The translations under genes and the position numbers were made by a program. A stretch of 64,000 bases of DNA, from NCBI RefSeq assembly GCF_004340205.1, contig NZ_SLWB01000001.1:62001-126000 (forward strand), written 5' to 3'. The DNA is from Acetobacteroides hydrogenigenes. Its GTDB lineage: Bacteria > Bacteroidota > Bacteroidia > Bacteroidales > ZOR0009. The notes under the pieces were generated by a model, which saw only the letters and a program-made list of their open reading frames with translations, was not told the origin of the DNA and did not search any database. Positions 8,809 to 18,017 of the stretch are shown here, one piece after another. The first letter of the stretch is position 1, and each line of letters begins with the position of its first letter.

Positions 8809-10947
8809 CTAATCCATAAGCATTTCATCAACTAACCACTTTGCGCCACCAACCTTATCTATTGAAAACAATACGTAGCGAATATCTACACATATTGTTC
8901 TATTTTTGGCAGGTACGTAAATTATATCATTTGATAAAGACTCCCAAACGCCATCAAAAGCAATTCCTACTAGCTCTCCATTCCCGTTCATTACCGGGCT
9001 ACCAGAGTTTCCTCCTGTAATATCATTATCGGTTAGAAAGCAAACCCGCATGGTTCCATCCTTTTCACCATAGGGACCGTAATCACCTTTTAGAATAAGC
9101 TCCTTCTCCTTTGCTGGAACTTCAAATTCAAAATCTTTCGGATTTTCCTTTTCCAAAATTCCCTTAGTAGTAGTAAAAGGCTTATTCCACTGACCATCCT
9201 TAGGTTCGTAACCAACAACCTTTCCGTAAGTTAAACGCATAGTGAAGTTGGCATCAGGATAAAACGCCTTTTTCGAATCCATTTCCTGTATTCCCTTAAT
9301 AAACAGCGTACGGGCATTCCTAAATGCATCATTATCTTCGCCGTTAATATTCTTTAATTTGATTAGCATCTCATTATGAGACTTTGCCATCTTATACGCC
9401 AAATCGTTATCTAAAACACCTAGCACAGGATTCTTTAAGAAAGCAAAGTATCGAGAAGAGTCGCAAGCAATTGATGTTTCAAACATCTTACTTACAAAGG
9501 CGCTAATGTTTCCACTAAAATCCTTATCAATTATATTAAAGAAATCAGGCAAATATTTCTTGTCGACATTCTTCTTTACCAGCTCAAGCAGCTTAATAGT
9601 AGCACGTCGATCGGTTGCAGGGTTGTAATCCTTAAAGAACTCCAACGCATTTTTCCTTTGCTGAGCAACCGATTTGTCGGTGATCTTTTGACCATCGGCA
9701 AGACCTCGCTGCAATCCTTGAAGGCGAATGGCGCTTACAAAGACCTCTGTACTACGCGTAATAGCCTCCTCTAGGTAGGTGTAGTTCCACATGGTATTTC
9801 TACGCTTCTCGATGGTAGAGTTAATGGTAGAAAGCACATTGCCATAGGTTGCCTTTGCTGCAGGAGTTGAGTTTACCCACTTGGTGAAGCGCTGCTCTAA
9901 TGCCCTCTTTTGTTCGAAAGCACCCGTGGAAGCGATTGTTGCAACAATTCCTTCCGAAAGCTTTTGCGCGTTGCAAGAATTAAAGTATTTAGAGGCGTAC
10001 ATCAGCTGAATCCTGTCATCAGCACGCATATCCTCCATCATTATACGCTGACGGGCATCACGAACGGTAGAAGTAATGGTATGCTTTACCTCAATCTGCT
10101 CCTGCAGCTCGCTTTCGGTAAGGTAGCGCACGGTAGACCCAGGATACCCCATGACCATCGTAAAATCGCCCTCTTTCAATCCCTTTAGCGACACCTTTAA
10201 ATGCCCCTTTGTTTCTAATGGAACATTATTAGGCGAGTACTCCACAGGATTCCCATTCTTATCGCCGTAAACCCGGAATACCGAAAAATCGCCGGTTTGG
10301 CGAGGCCACATCCAGTTATCGGTATCGCCGCCAAACTTACCAATACCTTGTGGAGGAACACCTGTTAGACGAACGTCTGTATAGGTTTTATAGTAAAATA
10401 GGTAGTACTGATTCCCTCTATCGAACACTTCGAGGCTTACGCTACAGCTTGGATCGCTCGATGGATACTTCTTCGACATAATCTTATCGAGTTTGCGCGA
10501 AGCAAACGCCTTGTTCTTTATGGTATCGGCTATAGCTTTTGCCTCCTTGGTGACATCAACAATCTTTACCAAGAAGGAAATGGAAAGATCCTGAATAGGA
10601 ATTTCTTCGGCGTACGATTTTGCCCAGTACCCATTCTTTAGAATATTCTTTTCGTAGGTACTAATCTTTTGGAAGATGTCGACCCCACAGTGGTGATTGG
10701 TTAGAATTAACCCCTTAGAGGAAACAATCTCTCCTGTACACCATCGGCCAAACATTACCACCCCATCCTTAAGGCTCGAGGTGTTGTAGCTGTAGATGTC
10801 CTTAGCCGAAAGCTTTAATCCCATTTTTTTCATGTCTACCATCTTCTGCTTTTCGAGAAGAGGCAAGAACCACATGCCTTCGTCAGCATATAGCCGACCT
10901 GCGAATGCAACGGTTATAACGAGCAGTGTTAAAATGCGCTTATGCAT
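8809..10947 (-). CDS. S46 family dipeptidyl peptidase, DPP7-like
   Basis: 712 aa, signal peptide ending near LYADEG. Chymotrypsin-fold serine peptidase: LTNHHCGVD (His at 85/86) and TGGNSGSP (Ser about 649) are the S46 triad motifs, and the C-terminus keeps VDIRYVLFSIDK. S46 enzymes remove dipeptides from the N-terminus of oligopeptides in the periplasm of asaccharolytic Bacteroidota. Where DPP11 has an arginine that selects acidic P1 residues (FDR.WE), this protein has glycine (FDGVWE, near 666), which fits the DPP7/hydrophobic-P1 type; that is family knowledge applied to one residue. Single gene, convergent with fabI. Confidence 0.9.
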   Translation of the reverse strand: MHKRILTLLVITVAFAGRLYADEGMWFLPLLEKQKMVDMKKMGLKLSAKDIYSYNTSSLKDGVVMFGRWCTGEIVSSKGLILTNHHCGVDIFQKISTYEKNILKNGYWAKSYAEEIPIQDLSISFLVKIVDVTKEAKAIADTIKNKAFASRKLDKIMSKKYPSSDPSCSVSLEVFDRGNQYYLFYYKTYTDVRLTGVPPQGIGKFGGDTDNWMWPRQTGDFSVFRVYGDKNGNPVEYSPNNVPLETKGHLKVSLKGLKEGDFTMVMGYPGSTVRYLTESELQEQIEVKHTITSTVRDARQRIMMEDMRADDRIQLMYASKYFNSCNAQKLSEGIVATIASTGAFEQKRALEQRFTKWVNSTPAAKATYGNVLSTINSTIEKRRNTMWNYTYLEEAITRSTEVFVSAIRLQGLQRGLADGQKITDKSVAQQRKNALEFFKDYNPATDRRATIKLLELVKKNVDKKYLPDFFNIIDKDFSGNISAFVSKMFETSIACDSSRYFAFLKNPVLGVLDNDLAYKMAKSHNEMLIKLKNINGEDNDAFRNARTLFIKGIQEMDSKKAFYPDANFTMRLTYGKVVGYEPKDGQWNKPFTTTKGILEKENPKDFEFEVPAKEKELILKGDYGPYGEKDGTMRVCFLTDNDITGGNSGSPVMNGNGELVGIAFDGVWESLSNDIIYVPAKNRTICVDIRYVLFSIDKVGGAKWLVDEMLMD

Positions 10948-10969
10948 AAAATTAGGTTTTAGTGCAAAA

Positions 10970-10977
10970 CAAATGTA
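10970..10977 (-). promoter_or_regulatory. -7 box of the S46 peptidase gene
   Basis: On the minus strand TACATTTG, a TAnnTTTG match 22 nt before the ATG. No clear -33 TTG. Confidence 0.45.
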
Positions 10978-11165
10978 TTATCTGCGATGTATAGTATTGT
11001 TAAGTAGATGTTAATGGGCGAAAAGTCAACCATTTTTGTGCTTAACCTAAACCAAGACAGCACGCTACAGCCTGCGGCAATAAAACGGCCACAGCAACCT
11101 GCGCTTGGAACAAACGATGATGTTGACAGGATTAAAAAAAGAGCAAGCAGCCTTAAGCTGATACG

Positions 11166-11861
11166 CTAGTGCTCTACCAGCTTAAAACCTTGACCGTGGA
11201 TTGTTTCTATGGAGACGGTGTTCAACGGCTTTAATATCTTTCGCAGCTTAGCCACGTGCACATCCATGCTGCGCCCAAGAAAGTAATCGTTCTCTCCCCA
11301 AATAGTTTTTAGCGCTGTTTCGCGCGATATGATGCTATTCTTATTAATGCAGAAAAGGCGCAAAAGCTCGGCCTCCTTTTTGGTAAGCTTTACAATTTTA
11401 CCAGAGCAGCTTATAGCCATATTGGTAAAGTCGAAAAAGGCTTCTCCGAGGATAAACTCGGTGTAGCTTTTCATTTCGGGAATAATGCTTTTGGTACGGC
11501 GAAGAACAGCTTCGATACGCAGCTTAAGCACTTCGGTGTTGAAAGGTTTCGTAATATAATCATCGGCACCAAACTTGAACCCCTTCACCATATCGGAGCT
11601 CATATTCTTAGCCGTTAAGAACACGATAGGGATGTGCTTATTCTGCTTCTTTATTTCTTTAGCCAGCGTAAAACCGTCCATCTTTGGAAGCATAATATCG
11701 AGCAATGCCAAATCGTAGGCGTTATTCTGGAAAGATTTCAATCCTGCCATACCATCGCTTTCTAGTTCGACAAAGTAACCTTCCGATTCTAAAAACTCCT
11801 GGCATATAAACCCAAGGTTTTTATCATCTTCTACCAAAAGTATCATAGCCTTGCTCTTCAT
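11166..11861 (-). CDS. OmpR/PhoB-type response regulator, RprY-like
   Basis: I place the start at the ATG at 11859-11861 (MKSKAMILLVEDD), because upstream codons encode a stretch unlike any receiver domain. The receiver has the acidic pair in VEDD, phospho-acceptor Asp in ALLDIMLPKMDG, the Thr in IVFLTAK and the Lys in ITKPF. A winged-helix DNA-binding domain follows (KEAELLRLF, GRSMDVHVAKLRKIL, IHGQGFKL). It lies directly downstream of the histidine kinase gene, so the two form one system. The similarity to Bacteroides RprY is by overall pattern; targets are unknown. Confidence 0.9.
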   Translation of the reverse strand: MKSKAMILLVEDDKNLGFICQEFLESEGYFVELESDGMAGLKSFQNNAYDLALLDIMLPKMDGFTLAKEIKKQNKHIPIVFLTAKNMSSDMVKGFKFGADDYITKPFNTEVLKLRIEAVLRRTKSIIPEMKSYTEFILGEAFFDFTNMAISCSGKIVKLTKKEAELLRLFCINKNSIISRETALKTIWGENDYFLGRSMDVHVAKLRKILKPLNTVSIETIHGQGFKLVEH

Positions 11862-11917
11862 AATAGTAAAACAGCGTTTATGTTTGATTCGAAAGAAATA
11901 CTCACAACAGCCTAACA

Positions 11918-13225
11918 CTATCCCCTTAGGTAAGGAAACGTAACTATAAAAGTTGTCCCCTTTTTCTTCTCACTTTCAATTCTTATTGTTCCATTATGGT
12001 CGTCTACAATTTTGCTCACATAGTGAAGCCCTAAACCAAAACCTTTAACATCGTGCCTATCCCCTGTATGGCAGCGAAAAAACTTCTCAAAAATGTACTT
12101 TAAATCTTCCTTGCCAATGCCTATACCATTATCCTGAATTTCTAGGGTAACAGCTCCATTCATATCAAAGGTTCTAACCGTAATGCAGACCTCATCGTAG
12201 GAGTACTTAACCGCATTTTCAAAAAGATTCGAAAGAAGTATGCGCAGTAGGAACGGATCCGCTTCTATCAGCTTTACGTTATCGTCTAAATGGGTGCGCA
12301 CCTTTACCAGCTTCTCGTGCACCATCCGCTCGAAGCAGCAAACATACTCCTGCACCAGGTCGTTTATGTTTATCGCCTTGTAGCTCGATCGGCACCGCCT
12401 ACCCATATCCAGCTTGGCTATTTCGAGGATGTATTCGGTTTGCGTTTTTAGCCGATTGGCCTCTTCACCGATAATTTCGCCGTACTTCTTTACCTTTTCT
12501 ATTGGCGTATCGCCAGTAATTTTTTCAAGACTACCCGCGGTGAGCACAATAGTAGATATCGGAGTCTTAAACTCGTGCGTCATATTATCAATAAAGTCAT
12601 CCTTAATCTGATTTAGCTTCTTCTGAGATATGGTAACATATAAAATAGAGCAAAACAGGAGTAGCATCACCAGAATAAACACGAACGACAGCACGATCCA
12701 AAACATCATCTTCCCTAAAAGGAAGGCGTTCTTTTCGGGAAAGTAGAGCTTCAGGTAAAAGTTTTCCTTTTTAAAATCTAAGCAGGTTTCGTGAGGCTTA
12801 AGGGCAAGCGGAGAGCTGAAGATTCCGTCGTCAGATTTCTTAGAGGTATCCTTTTGGGTACTTAAGATAAACTCGTAGTTAGGGTCTAAATCGTATGCCG
12901 ATATTTTTTTTTCTATGATTTCCCGGATATTCTTATCATCCAGAACATCGGTTATGGTTCGGTAGTGCTCCTTATGCCTAGTGCACGAGGTATGCGTGCA
13001 CCCGTTATACGACGATAGCTTTCCGTTTATTTCTTTGGATATTTCGTTCAGGCATAGCGTTAGCCGATGGTCGAACTGGTACCTCGACAACCTGAGCGCA
13101 TTGCTAATCCAGAAGTACTGCGTAGCAATTAGCCCCAAAAAAGCAACTGTAGATAGGATTCCTCCCCAAGTTAACGCCAGCCTGCTCAGCCTTCTTATGT
13201 TCCCTCGCTTAAATCCCTTTAACAT
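11918..13225 (-). CDS. membrane sensor histidine kinase, RprX-like
   Basis: 435 aa. TM1 (residues ~18-37) and TM2 (~172-197) flank a periplasmic sensor of about 130 residues. The sensor has an unusual Cys/His cluster (CTHTSCTRHKEHY). The cytoplasmic part is a HisKA domain (NMTHEFKTPIST, phospho-His in THEFKTP) followed by an HATPase_c domain: N box NLFENAVKYS, G1 DNGIGIG, F box FEKFFR, G2 KGFGLGLHYV. Partner of the regulator at 11166-11861, 56 bp downstream. The signal sensed is not known. Confidence 0.9.
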   Translation of the reverse strand: MLKGFKRGNIRRLSRLALTWGGILSTVAFLGLIATQYFWISNALRLSRYQFDHRLTLCLNEISKEINGKLSSYNGCTHTSCTRHKEHYRTITDVLDDKNIREIIEKKISAYDLDPNYEFILSTQKDTSKKSDDGIFSSPLALKPHETCLDFKKENFYLKLYFPEKNAFLLGKMMFWIVLSFVFILVMLLLFCSILYVTISQKKLNQIKDDFIDNMTHEFKTPISTIVLTAGSLEKITGDTPIEKVKKYGEIIGEEANRLKTQTEYILEIAKLDMGRRCRSSYKAININDLVQEYVCCFERMVHEKLVKVRTHLDDNVKLIEADPFLLRILLSNLFENAVKYSYDEVCITVRTFDMNGAVTLEIQDNGIGIGKEDLKYIFEKFFRCHTGDRHDVKGFGLGLHYVSKIVDDHNGTIRIESEKKKGTTFIVTFPYLRG

Positions 13226-13606
13226 TCACACTCTCCCCCTTAAGTATTCAAAAACACAAGCCCTAGAATATCCCGTTTTCAGAATCGCAAGTTCATCAAT
13301 TCTCAAAGCAAAACAAGATATCGCAAATCTTTAACATCTAATTAACCTTCCATATGTTCAGCCAAGAATAGGCTTGCCCGTTAGTACAAACCTACTAGTT
13401 TGATAAGCAAACCGATACACGCCATACATTCTTTTACAACACGAAGCTAATTCGCCATAAAGGCAAATTGCTCATCCTACAAATGCAGCCATCTGTATTA
13501 ACATTTAATAGCCGATTTTCAGGTTACTCTTCTACTTTATAGCTTATCTTACAATATCCAGTTCAAGAGCAATATCCCTCCGAGCCCTTTTTGCCGAATG
13601 CACTCC

Positions 13607-13800
13607 ATTTCTTAAAAGAAATGGCTTATTCCTTGAAAGAAATAAGCCATTTCCTCCAAGAAGTAATCCATTCCATATAAGAAATGGCCCATTTCTTATA
13701 TGGAATGGACTATTTCTTACCAGAAATGAGGCATTTCTTATATGGAATGAAGCATTTCTTTCCAGAAATAGGTCATTTCTTATAAGAAATGACCCATATA
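13607..13800. repeat. 21-bp-period array of ATTTCTTATAAGAAAT-type palindromes
   Basis: ATTT/ATTC half sites start at 13607, 13628, 13649, 13670, 13691, 13712, 13733, 13754 and 13775, exactly 21 bp apart, with a decayed tenth at 13796. Units are palindromes such as ATTTCTTATAAGAAAT, alternating with ATTCCATATAAGAAAT variants. The 7-residue repeat that appears in the minus-strand frame is a result of the period being a multiple of three. The array lies in an 825-bp gap (13226-14050) that holds no other gene I can support; 13900-14050 is very AT-rich and probably holds the promoter of the FN3 gene. Confidence 0.88.
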
Positions 13801-14050
13801 TCCATAGAAACAGGGAATCACATGCTATATTTACAACACTCATATACAAGCTTTTATCAAGAACAAACAACATATAAATCGTTTATTTCAGCATTAAGAT
13901 TTGGCCTATATAATAAGCAAGAATACTTACCGTTTTGTATAAATAGAACATAAATATGTTTTATAACATATTTTCAGTTTGAACATTTCTTACCCTAAAG
14001 TGTATTAATACTTGTAACCGTTTTTTTAATATTCTAACACTTGAATTTTT

Positions 14051-14674
14051 ATGACTAGACAAGAAGTTATTATCAGCTATCACAAATCGCCTGATAGCGA
14101 ACTTTCTCCTCTTTTTTACAACGTAATTGAAAGGTTAACCGGTAATGTTAACTTTAAATTTGAGGCAGAAAGAATGATTACCTTTAAGGAGTACGTTGCT
14201 GACTTTGATAAAAAGTTGATAAAGGCTCAAAATGGTACTTCGCAGGATATAGCGGTGAAGAATGCTTCGAAGAAGATTCTATGTGACTTTGTTCGTGAGG
14301 TTGCCAGTGAAGTTAACCTTCAGGCAAAGGGTGATCCTATAAAGCTCCAATCTACAGGTTTTACGCTCTCGAAGGAACGTAAAAAAGTAGGCATTCTCGA
14401 AAAGCCCGAAAACTTTAAGGTTAAAAGTGGTGCTAACCAGGGCGATTTTCTTCTAGAGGTAGATGTTAATAAGAATGCTTCATTCTACAATTTCTACTCG
14501 GCACCAGTTCCTGCTCCTGCAAACATTCAAGAATGGAGGCTAACCCCTTCCACTTCGCATAAAAAAAATATCTCGGGCTTTACGCCGGGTAAGGAGTACG
14601 AGTTTAAGTGCGCCTATCAAGGTTCGGAAGATACGCTACTCTACAGCGACTCTATAAGAGCGTTTGCACATTAA
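14051..14674 (+). CDS. small protein with C-terminal fibronectin type III domain, function unknown
   Basis: 207 aa, no signal peptide. The first ~115 residues are helical (ERMITFKEYVADFDKKLIKA, then DFVREVASEVNLQAKGD). The C-terminal ~85 residues look like one FN3 domain, with a strand pattern ending FTPGKEYEFKCAYQG. Proteins of this architecture recur in Bacteroidota genomes without known function. Expressed as a single gene, with an AT-rich leader and its own terminator. I do not assign a role. Confidence 0.75.
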   Translation: MTRQEVIISYHKSPDSELSPLFYNVIERLTGNVNFKFEAERMITFKEYVADFDKKLIKAQNGTSQDIAVKNASKKILCDFVREVASEVNLQAKGDPIKLQSTGFTLSKERKKVGILEKPENFKVKSGANQGDFLLEVDVNKNASFYNFYSAPVPAPANIQEWRLTPSTSHKKNISGFTPGKEYEFKCAYQGSEDTLLYSDSIRAFAH

Positions 14675-14698
14675 CATACTGCTACAACAAATCACGAC

Positions 14699-14737
14699 AG
14701 ACGGCAGCTTGGCAACAGGCTGCCGTCTAATTTTTTA
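14699..14737 (+). terminator. terminator of the FN3 gene
   Basis: Perfect 10-bp stem AGACGGCAGC / GCTGCCGTCT, 10-nt loop, then AATTTTTTAT; 24 bp after the stop codon. Confidence 0.9.
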
Positions 14738-14779
14738 TAGTTGAATAAGGTCGCTTATGAAAAATCCCTCTCCCGGAGT

Positions 14780-14923
14780 GTCATTCCGTGCTTGTTCCGG
14801 AAACGATAGTTTGGCATAGCCAACTTAGCAAGTTTCCCGAATGGCTTCTTTTTTGGGATTTATTGGATTCCGATTTTAAACTGACTCCATCGAAATAAAG
14901 ATTCCGGAACAAATCCGGAATAA
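14780..14923. repeat. inverted pair of a TCATTCCG..TTGTTCCGGAA element
   Basis: Arm 14780-14802 (GTCATTCCGTGCTTGTTCCG...) recurs in reverse at 14901-14923 (ATTCCGGAACAAATCCGGAA...). A related single copy is at 60577-60600 (TCATGCCGGACAAGTCCCGG). This looks like a dispersed intergenic repeat family. The gap 14738-15155 has no gene. Confidence 0.6.
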
Positions 14924-15155
14924 CAGCGCTGATTGAACTATATGCTCAACGTAGCTGCATACCTCCCTACCATCGGTTGATATATGTTACGCTATGATAT
15001 GCTGATTCCCTAATGTCTTCTTTTCTTATAATCTTAAAATGGGAACTCTTTAGAATAGCTATCCTTCGTGACAGTAGAGAAAACAAAAAGGATGGAGGAT
15101 GGCCCATAAGTCCACCACATCCATCCCGGAGACAGCTCTAATAAAACAACCAGCA

Positions 15156-17750
15156 CTATAACATCCAGTCCGGCTTCTCCCCTCCCTTTAGGTAAAAGCG
15201 AAATAACCCCATCACCTTTTCTGTATAATCCCTCTTATTCGATTCAAAATTGAGCACATGAGCGTCTCCCTTATAGTTTACCATCCAACAGGGCTTCTGT
15301 AGCCTTCGCATCCCCAAGAAAATCTCCATTCCCTGCTCGTATGGCACAGCGCCATCATTATCGTTGGCAACAACGAGAAGCGGTGTGGCAATTCTATCGG
15401 CATAGAGAATGGACGAATGCTTAATGTAAGCTTGCGGTTTCTCCCATAGGGTACTCCCGATGCGGCTTTGCCCCGATTCGTACTGGAACATGCGGCTGCT
15501 GCCTACCCCTCTGCGTAACGAACCGTATCCGCTTATCATATTCACAACCGGAGCCATGGCTACAGCAGCCTTAAAGAAATTCATTCGCGAAAGGAGGTAT
15601 ACCGTTTGAAAAGCCCCCCAGCTATGTCCCTGAACGCCTAAGCGCTCCATGTCAATCTGTGGATAGCGCTTAGCTAGATGCTCCAGCGCACTTTTCATGC
15701 ACGAGTAGCTGCTTTCGCCAGGCTCGCCCACCTTAAACTTTATATCTGGAATAAAAACGGCAAAACCATTCTGCACATAGAAAGGAACGTTAATGTTGCA
15801 ATCGGATAAGGCCACCTCTCTAAAAACATTCAGCTCATTCGATTGCTGCTCGTAAAAGTTAACAACGCAAGGATACGGAGGCTTAAAGCGGGTGGTATCG
15901 GGTAAAAAGAGCATTCCCTGTAGGGTTCCAAAATCCTTATTCTCCCACGATAGCAGATGAGCGCTTCCGCGCAACGAATCGGATGGCGAAATGGTCGTAA
16001 GCTGCTTAGGCCTATCTGCGCCATACTTTACCCAAGCATTCGGATAGTCGGAATAGGACTCCTGCCTCCAAGCAACAACCTTAGACGATGCAGCATACTC
16101 AACCGACGAGAACTTATATCCTCCAGCAACTAGCTCTTTAGGCTGTTGCTTACCAGTTAAATCGATCAGATACAACCCCGACTCCTTTGACGAAAGGTTA
16201 AATCGTTCGGCAACTACCTCTTTTCTGTTATTCAGAAAATCTTTTTCGCTGCTCACCACCCTAAACTGAGAGTTCGTTTGCTTTCCTAGCTGATGCGTTA
16301 CCGAAATCGGAGCCTCCTTGCCCGATAGGTCGCAAATCCAAAGATCGTAATACGACTTCAGCAAAATCTTATCGCTATTCAGCCACCCTTCGGGCGCAAA
16401 ATTCGAGCTAGAGGAAGGTTCATCGCTGCTTATATCGAAAAAGCTATCGGAAATTCCCTTGCTAAAGGGGGTAAGCTTGCCGTTCTCCAAGTTATAGCCG
16501 TACCACAACATGTCGGAAGCCACCCAGTAAAGATACTTGCCCGATGGCGATATGATAACGTAGTATGGCGATGACTTTACGATCAGCTTCATCGATTCGT
16601 TTTCCATATCCATCAGGTAGTAGTCGGCAATCTTGCCCGATTGCCACGAGCGCTGAAGCATATATGGATATTCCACGATACCCACCATATACTTCGAACC
16701 ATCGCCAACAGGGCGCAGGTTGTAAAGGGTATCGCTCTCCAAAGGGGTGAATTTCTTAAGATCTCTACAGATCCAAAGCCTCTTTTCGATCTGGTTTCGC
16801 TGAGCCTTCTTGTTTTGAACCGATACCAGCTCAATAGCTTTCCAATCCCACACCTCAACGCCAGCAGTCGAATCGGTCTTTACCGTACCCTTCTGCTTTT
16901 CCTGAAAGTAGGCAAAAATACTCTTTCCATTTGCGGTGAAACGAGGAGGTGTTGCCTTAAAAATGCTAAGGCCAGAAGGAATCTCGATCTGGGCATACTT
17001 TTTTGAAAGCGTATTATAGGTAATAATAAACGGTTTCCCTTCGTCTTTTAAAGGTTCCATCAGCAAATCGTTCTTTGCCGAAATGCTGTAGAAAGAACGT
17101 ATCGGAGTAGGCAGCTCACCAACAAGCTCCGATTTCAAGGTGCCTATGCTTACCTTATAAAGACTTTTCTGGTTGGCTTCGCCATATTTTGTGTAGATGA
17201 TGCTCTTAGAATCGGGAGCAATGGTGTATAGCCCAATTGTATCTGCAAGCACCTTGGCCTGATGACCGTTTACAAGCGAAATAAGGATGGAAGCGGTGTT
17301 CTTTTGCCCATTTCGCTTCGAAAGAGCAGCAACGATACCGGCATCCCCCACCTTACTATAAGAGGTGACATTTTCAACTTGCGTCAGAGCTTTACTCTTG
17401 GCAAGGTCAAAGAGAACCATGTAAGAGTCCTTACCTTTTCCAGCAATAAAAGCTACGGTATGGTTACCAATAAATGAAAAGTTTTTACTGTAGCAGTCAG
17501 AAATAACCTCAGTCTTACCTTTTGTCACCACTTCGAGGGAAGTTGCTTTCTCAGAAATCTCTTTTGCCAGAATAGTATAGTCGCCAGCTGGGGATAGCTT
17601 TACAAAAGACAGCTTTTCGTTTGCGCTATGGCCATATAGTAAGATAGAAGAATAAAGTAGCAGAAAAGAAAAAATCGAAACCTTTGCAAGAAAGCCTGTC
17701 AAAGGCTTAAAACGGACTAAAGCGGCAGGGTTAATAATTCTACAATCCAT
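15156..17750 (-). CDS. S9 family (prolyl oligopeptidase-like) serine peptidase
   Basis: 864 aa. An N-terminal hydrophobic segment (~20-42) suggests export or membrane anchoring. Residues ~45-600 are beta-rich, propeller-like, with WD/PD40-type strands. The C-terminal ~260 residues are an alpha/beta hydrolase: GHSWGAF with the nucleophile near 709, Asp in ANDNDGAVPYEQG, and His in GDAHVL. The DAHVL and DNDG.VP motifs match large Bacteroidetes S9 peptidases that cut short peptides in the periplasm. Single gene; the substrate cannot be read from sequence. Confidence 0.88.
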   Translation of the reverse strand: MDCRIINPAALVRFKPLTGFLAKVSIFSFLLLYSSILLYGHSANEKLSFVKLSPAGDYTILAKEISEKATSLEVVTKGKTEVISDCYSKNFSFIGNHTVAFIAGKGKDSYMVLFDLAKSKALTQVENVTSYSKVGDAGIVAALSKRNGQKNTASILISLVNGHQAKVLADTIGLYTIAPDSKSIIYTKYGEANQKSLYKVSIGTLKSELVGELPTPIRSFYSISAKNDLLMEPLKDEGKPFIITYNTLSKKYAQIEIPSGLSIFKATPPRFTANGKSIFAYFQEKQKGTVKTDSTAGVEVWDWKAIELVSVQNKKAQRNQIEKRLWICRDLKKFTPLESDTLYNLRPVGDGSKYMVGIVEYPYMLQRSWQSGKIADYYLMDMENESMKLIVKSSPYYVIISPSGKYLYWVASDMLWYGYNLENGKLTPFSKGISDSFFDISSDEPSSSSNFAPEGWLNSDKILLKSYYDLWICDLSGKEAPISVTHQLGKQTNSQFRVVSSEKDFLNNRKEVVAERFNLSSKESGLYLIDLTGKQQPKELVAGGYKFSSVEYAASSKVVAWRQESYSDYPNAWVKYGADRPKQLTTISPSDSLRGSAHLLSWENKDFGTLQGMLFLPDTTRFKPPYPCVVNFYEQQSNELNVFREVALSDCNINVPFYVQNGFAVFIPDIKFKVGEPGESSYSCMKSALEHLAKRYPQIDMERLGVQGHSWGAFQTVYLLSRMNFFKAAVAMAPVVNMISGYGSLRRGVGSSRMFQYESGQSRIGSTLWEKPQAYIKHSSILYADRIATPLLVVANDNDGAVPYEQGMEIFLGMRRLQKPCWMVNYKGDAHVLNFESNKRDYTEKVMGLFRFYLKGGEKPDWML

Positions 17751-18017
17751 AAATTGTCGCGAATTTTAAGGGTTTACGGTAGCAAACATAGCCCATACAA
17801 ACCGCCACTAAGCACGAAATATCACAATTAACAATTTTATTACAATTCCTTCCCCCATTCACGATCAGCAGCAGTAGGCCAATCTGCTTATAGGCATGTA
17901 ATAACATAGCCTTCGTCATCTTTTACGCCTTTATAGGAAGAAAAAAACGCACGACACCGAGATGTTAAGCATTTGTTAACTCTGTAAACAAGTGTAAAAG
18001 GGCCTTTTTCTATTGCT

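Noticed and set aside
13544-13873. 109-codon minus-strand frame with 7-residue FLIRN-type repeats
   Set aside because: Same reason: it is a read-through of the 21-bp array.
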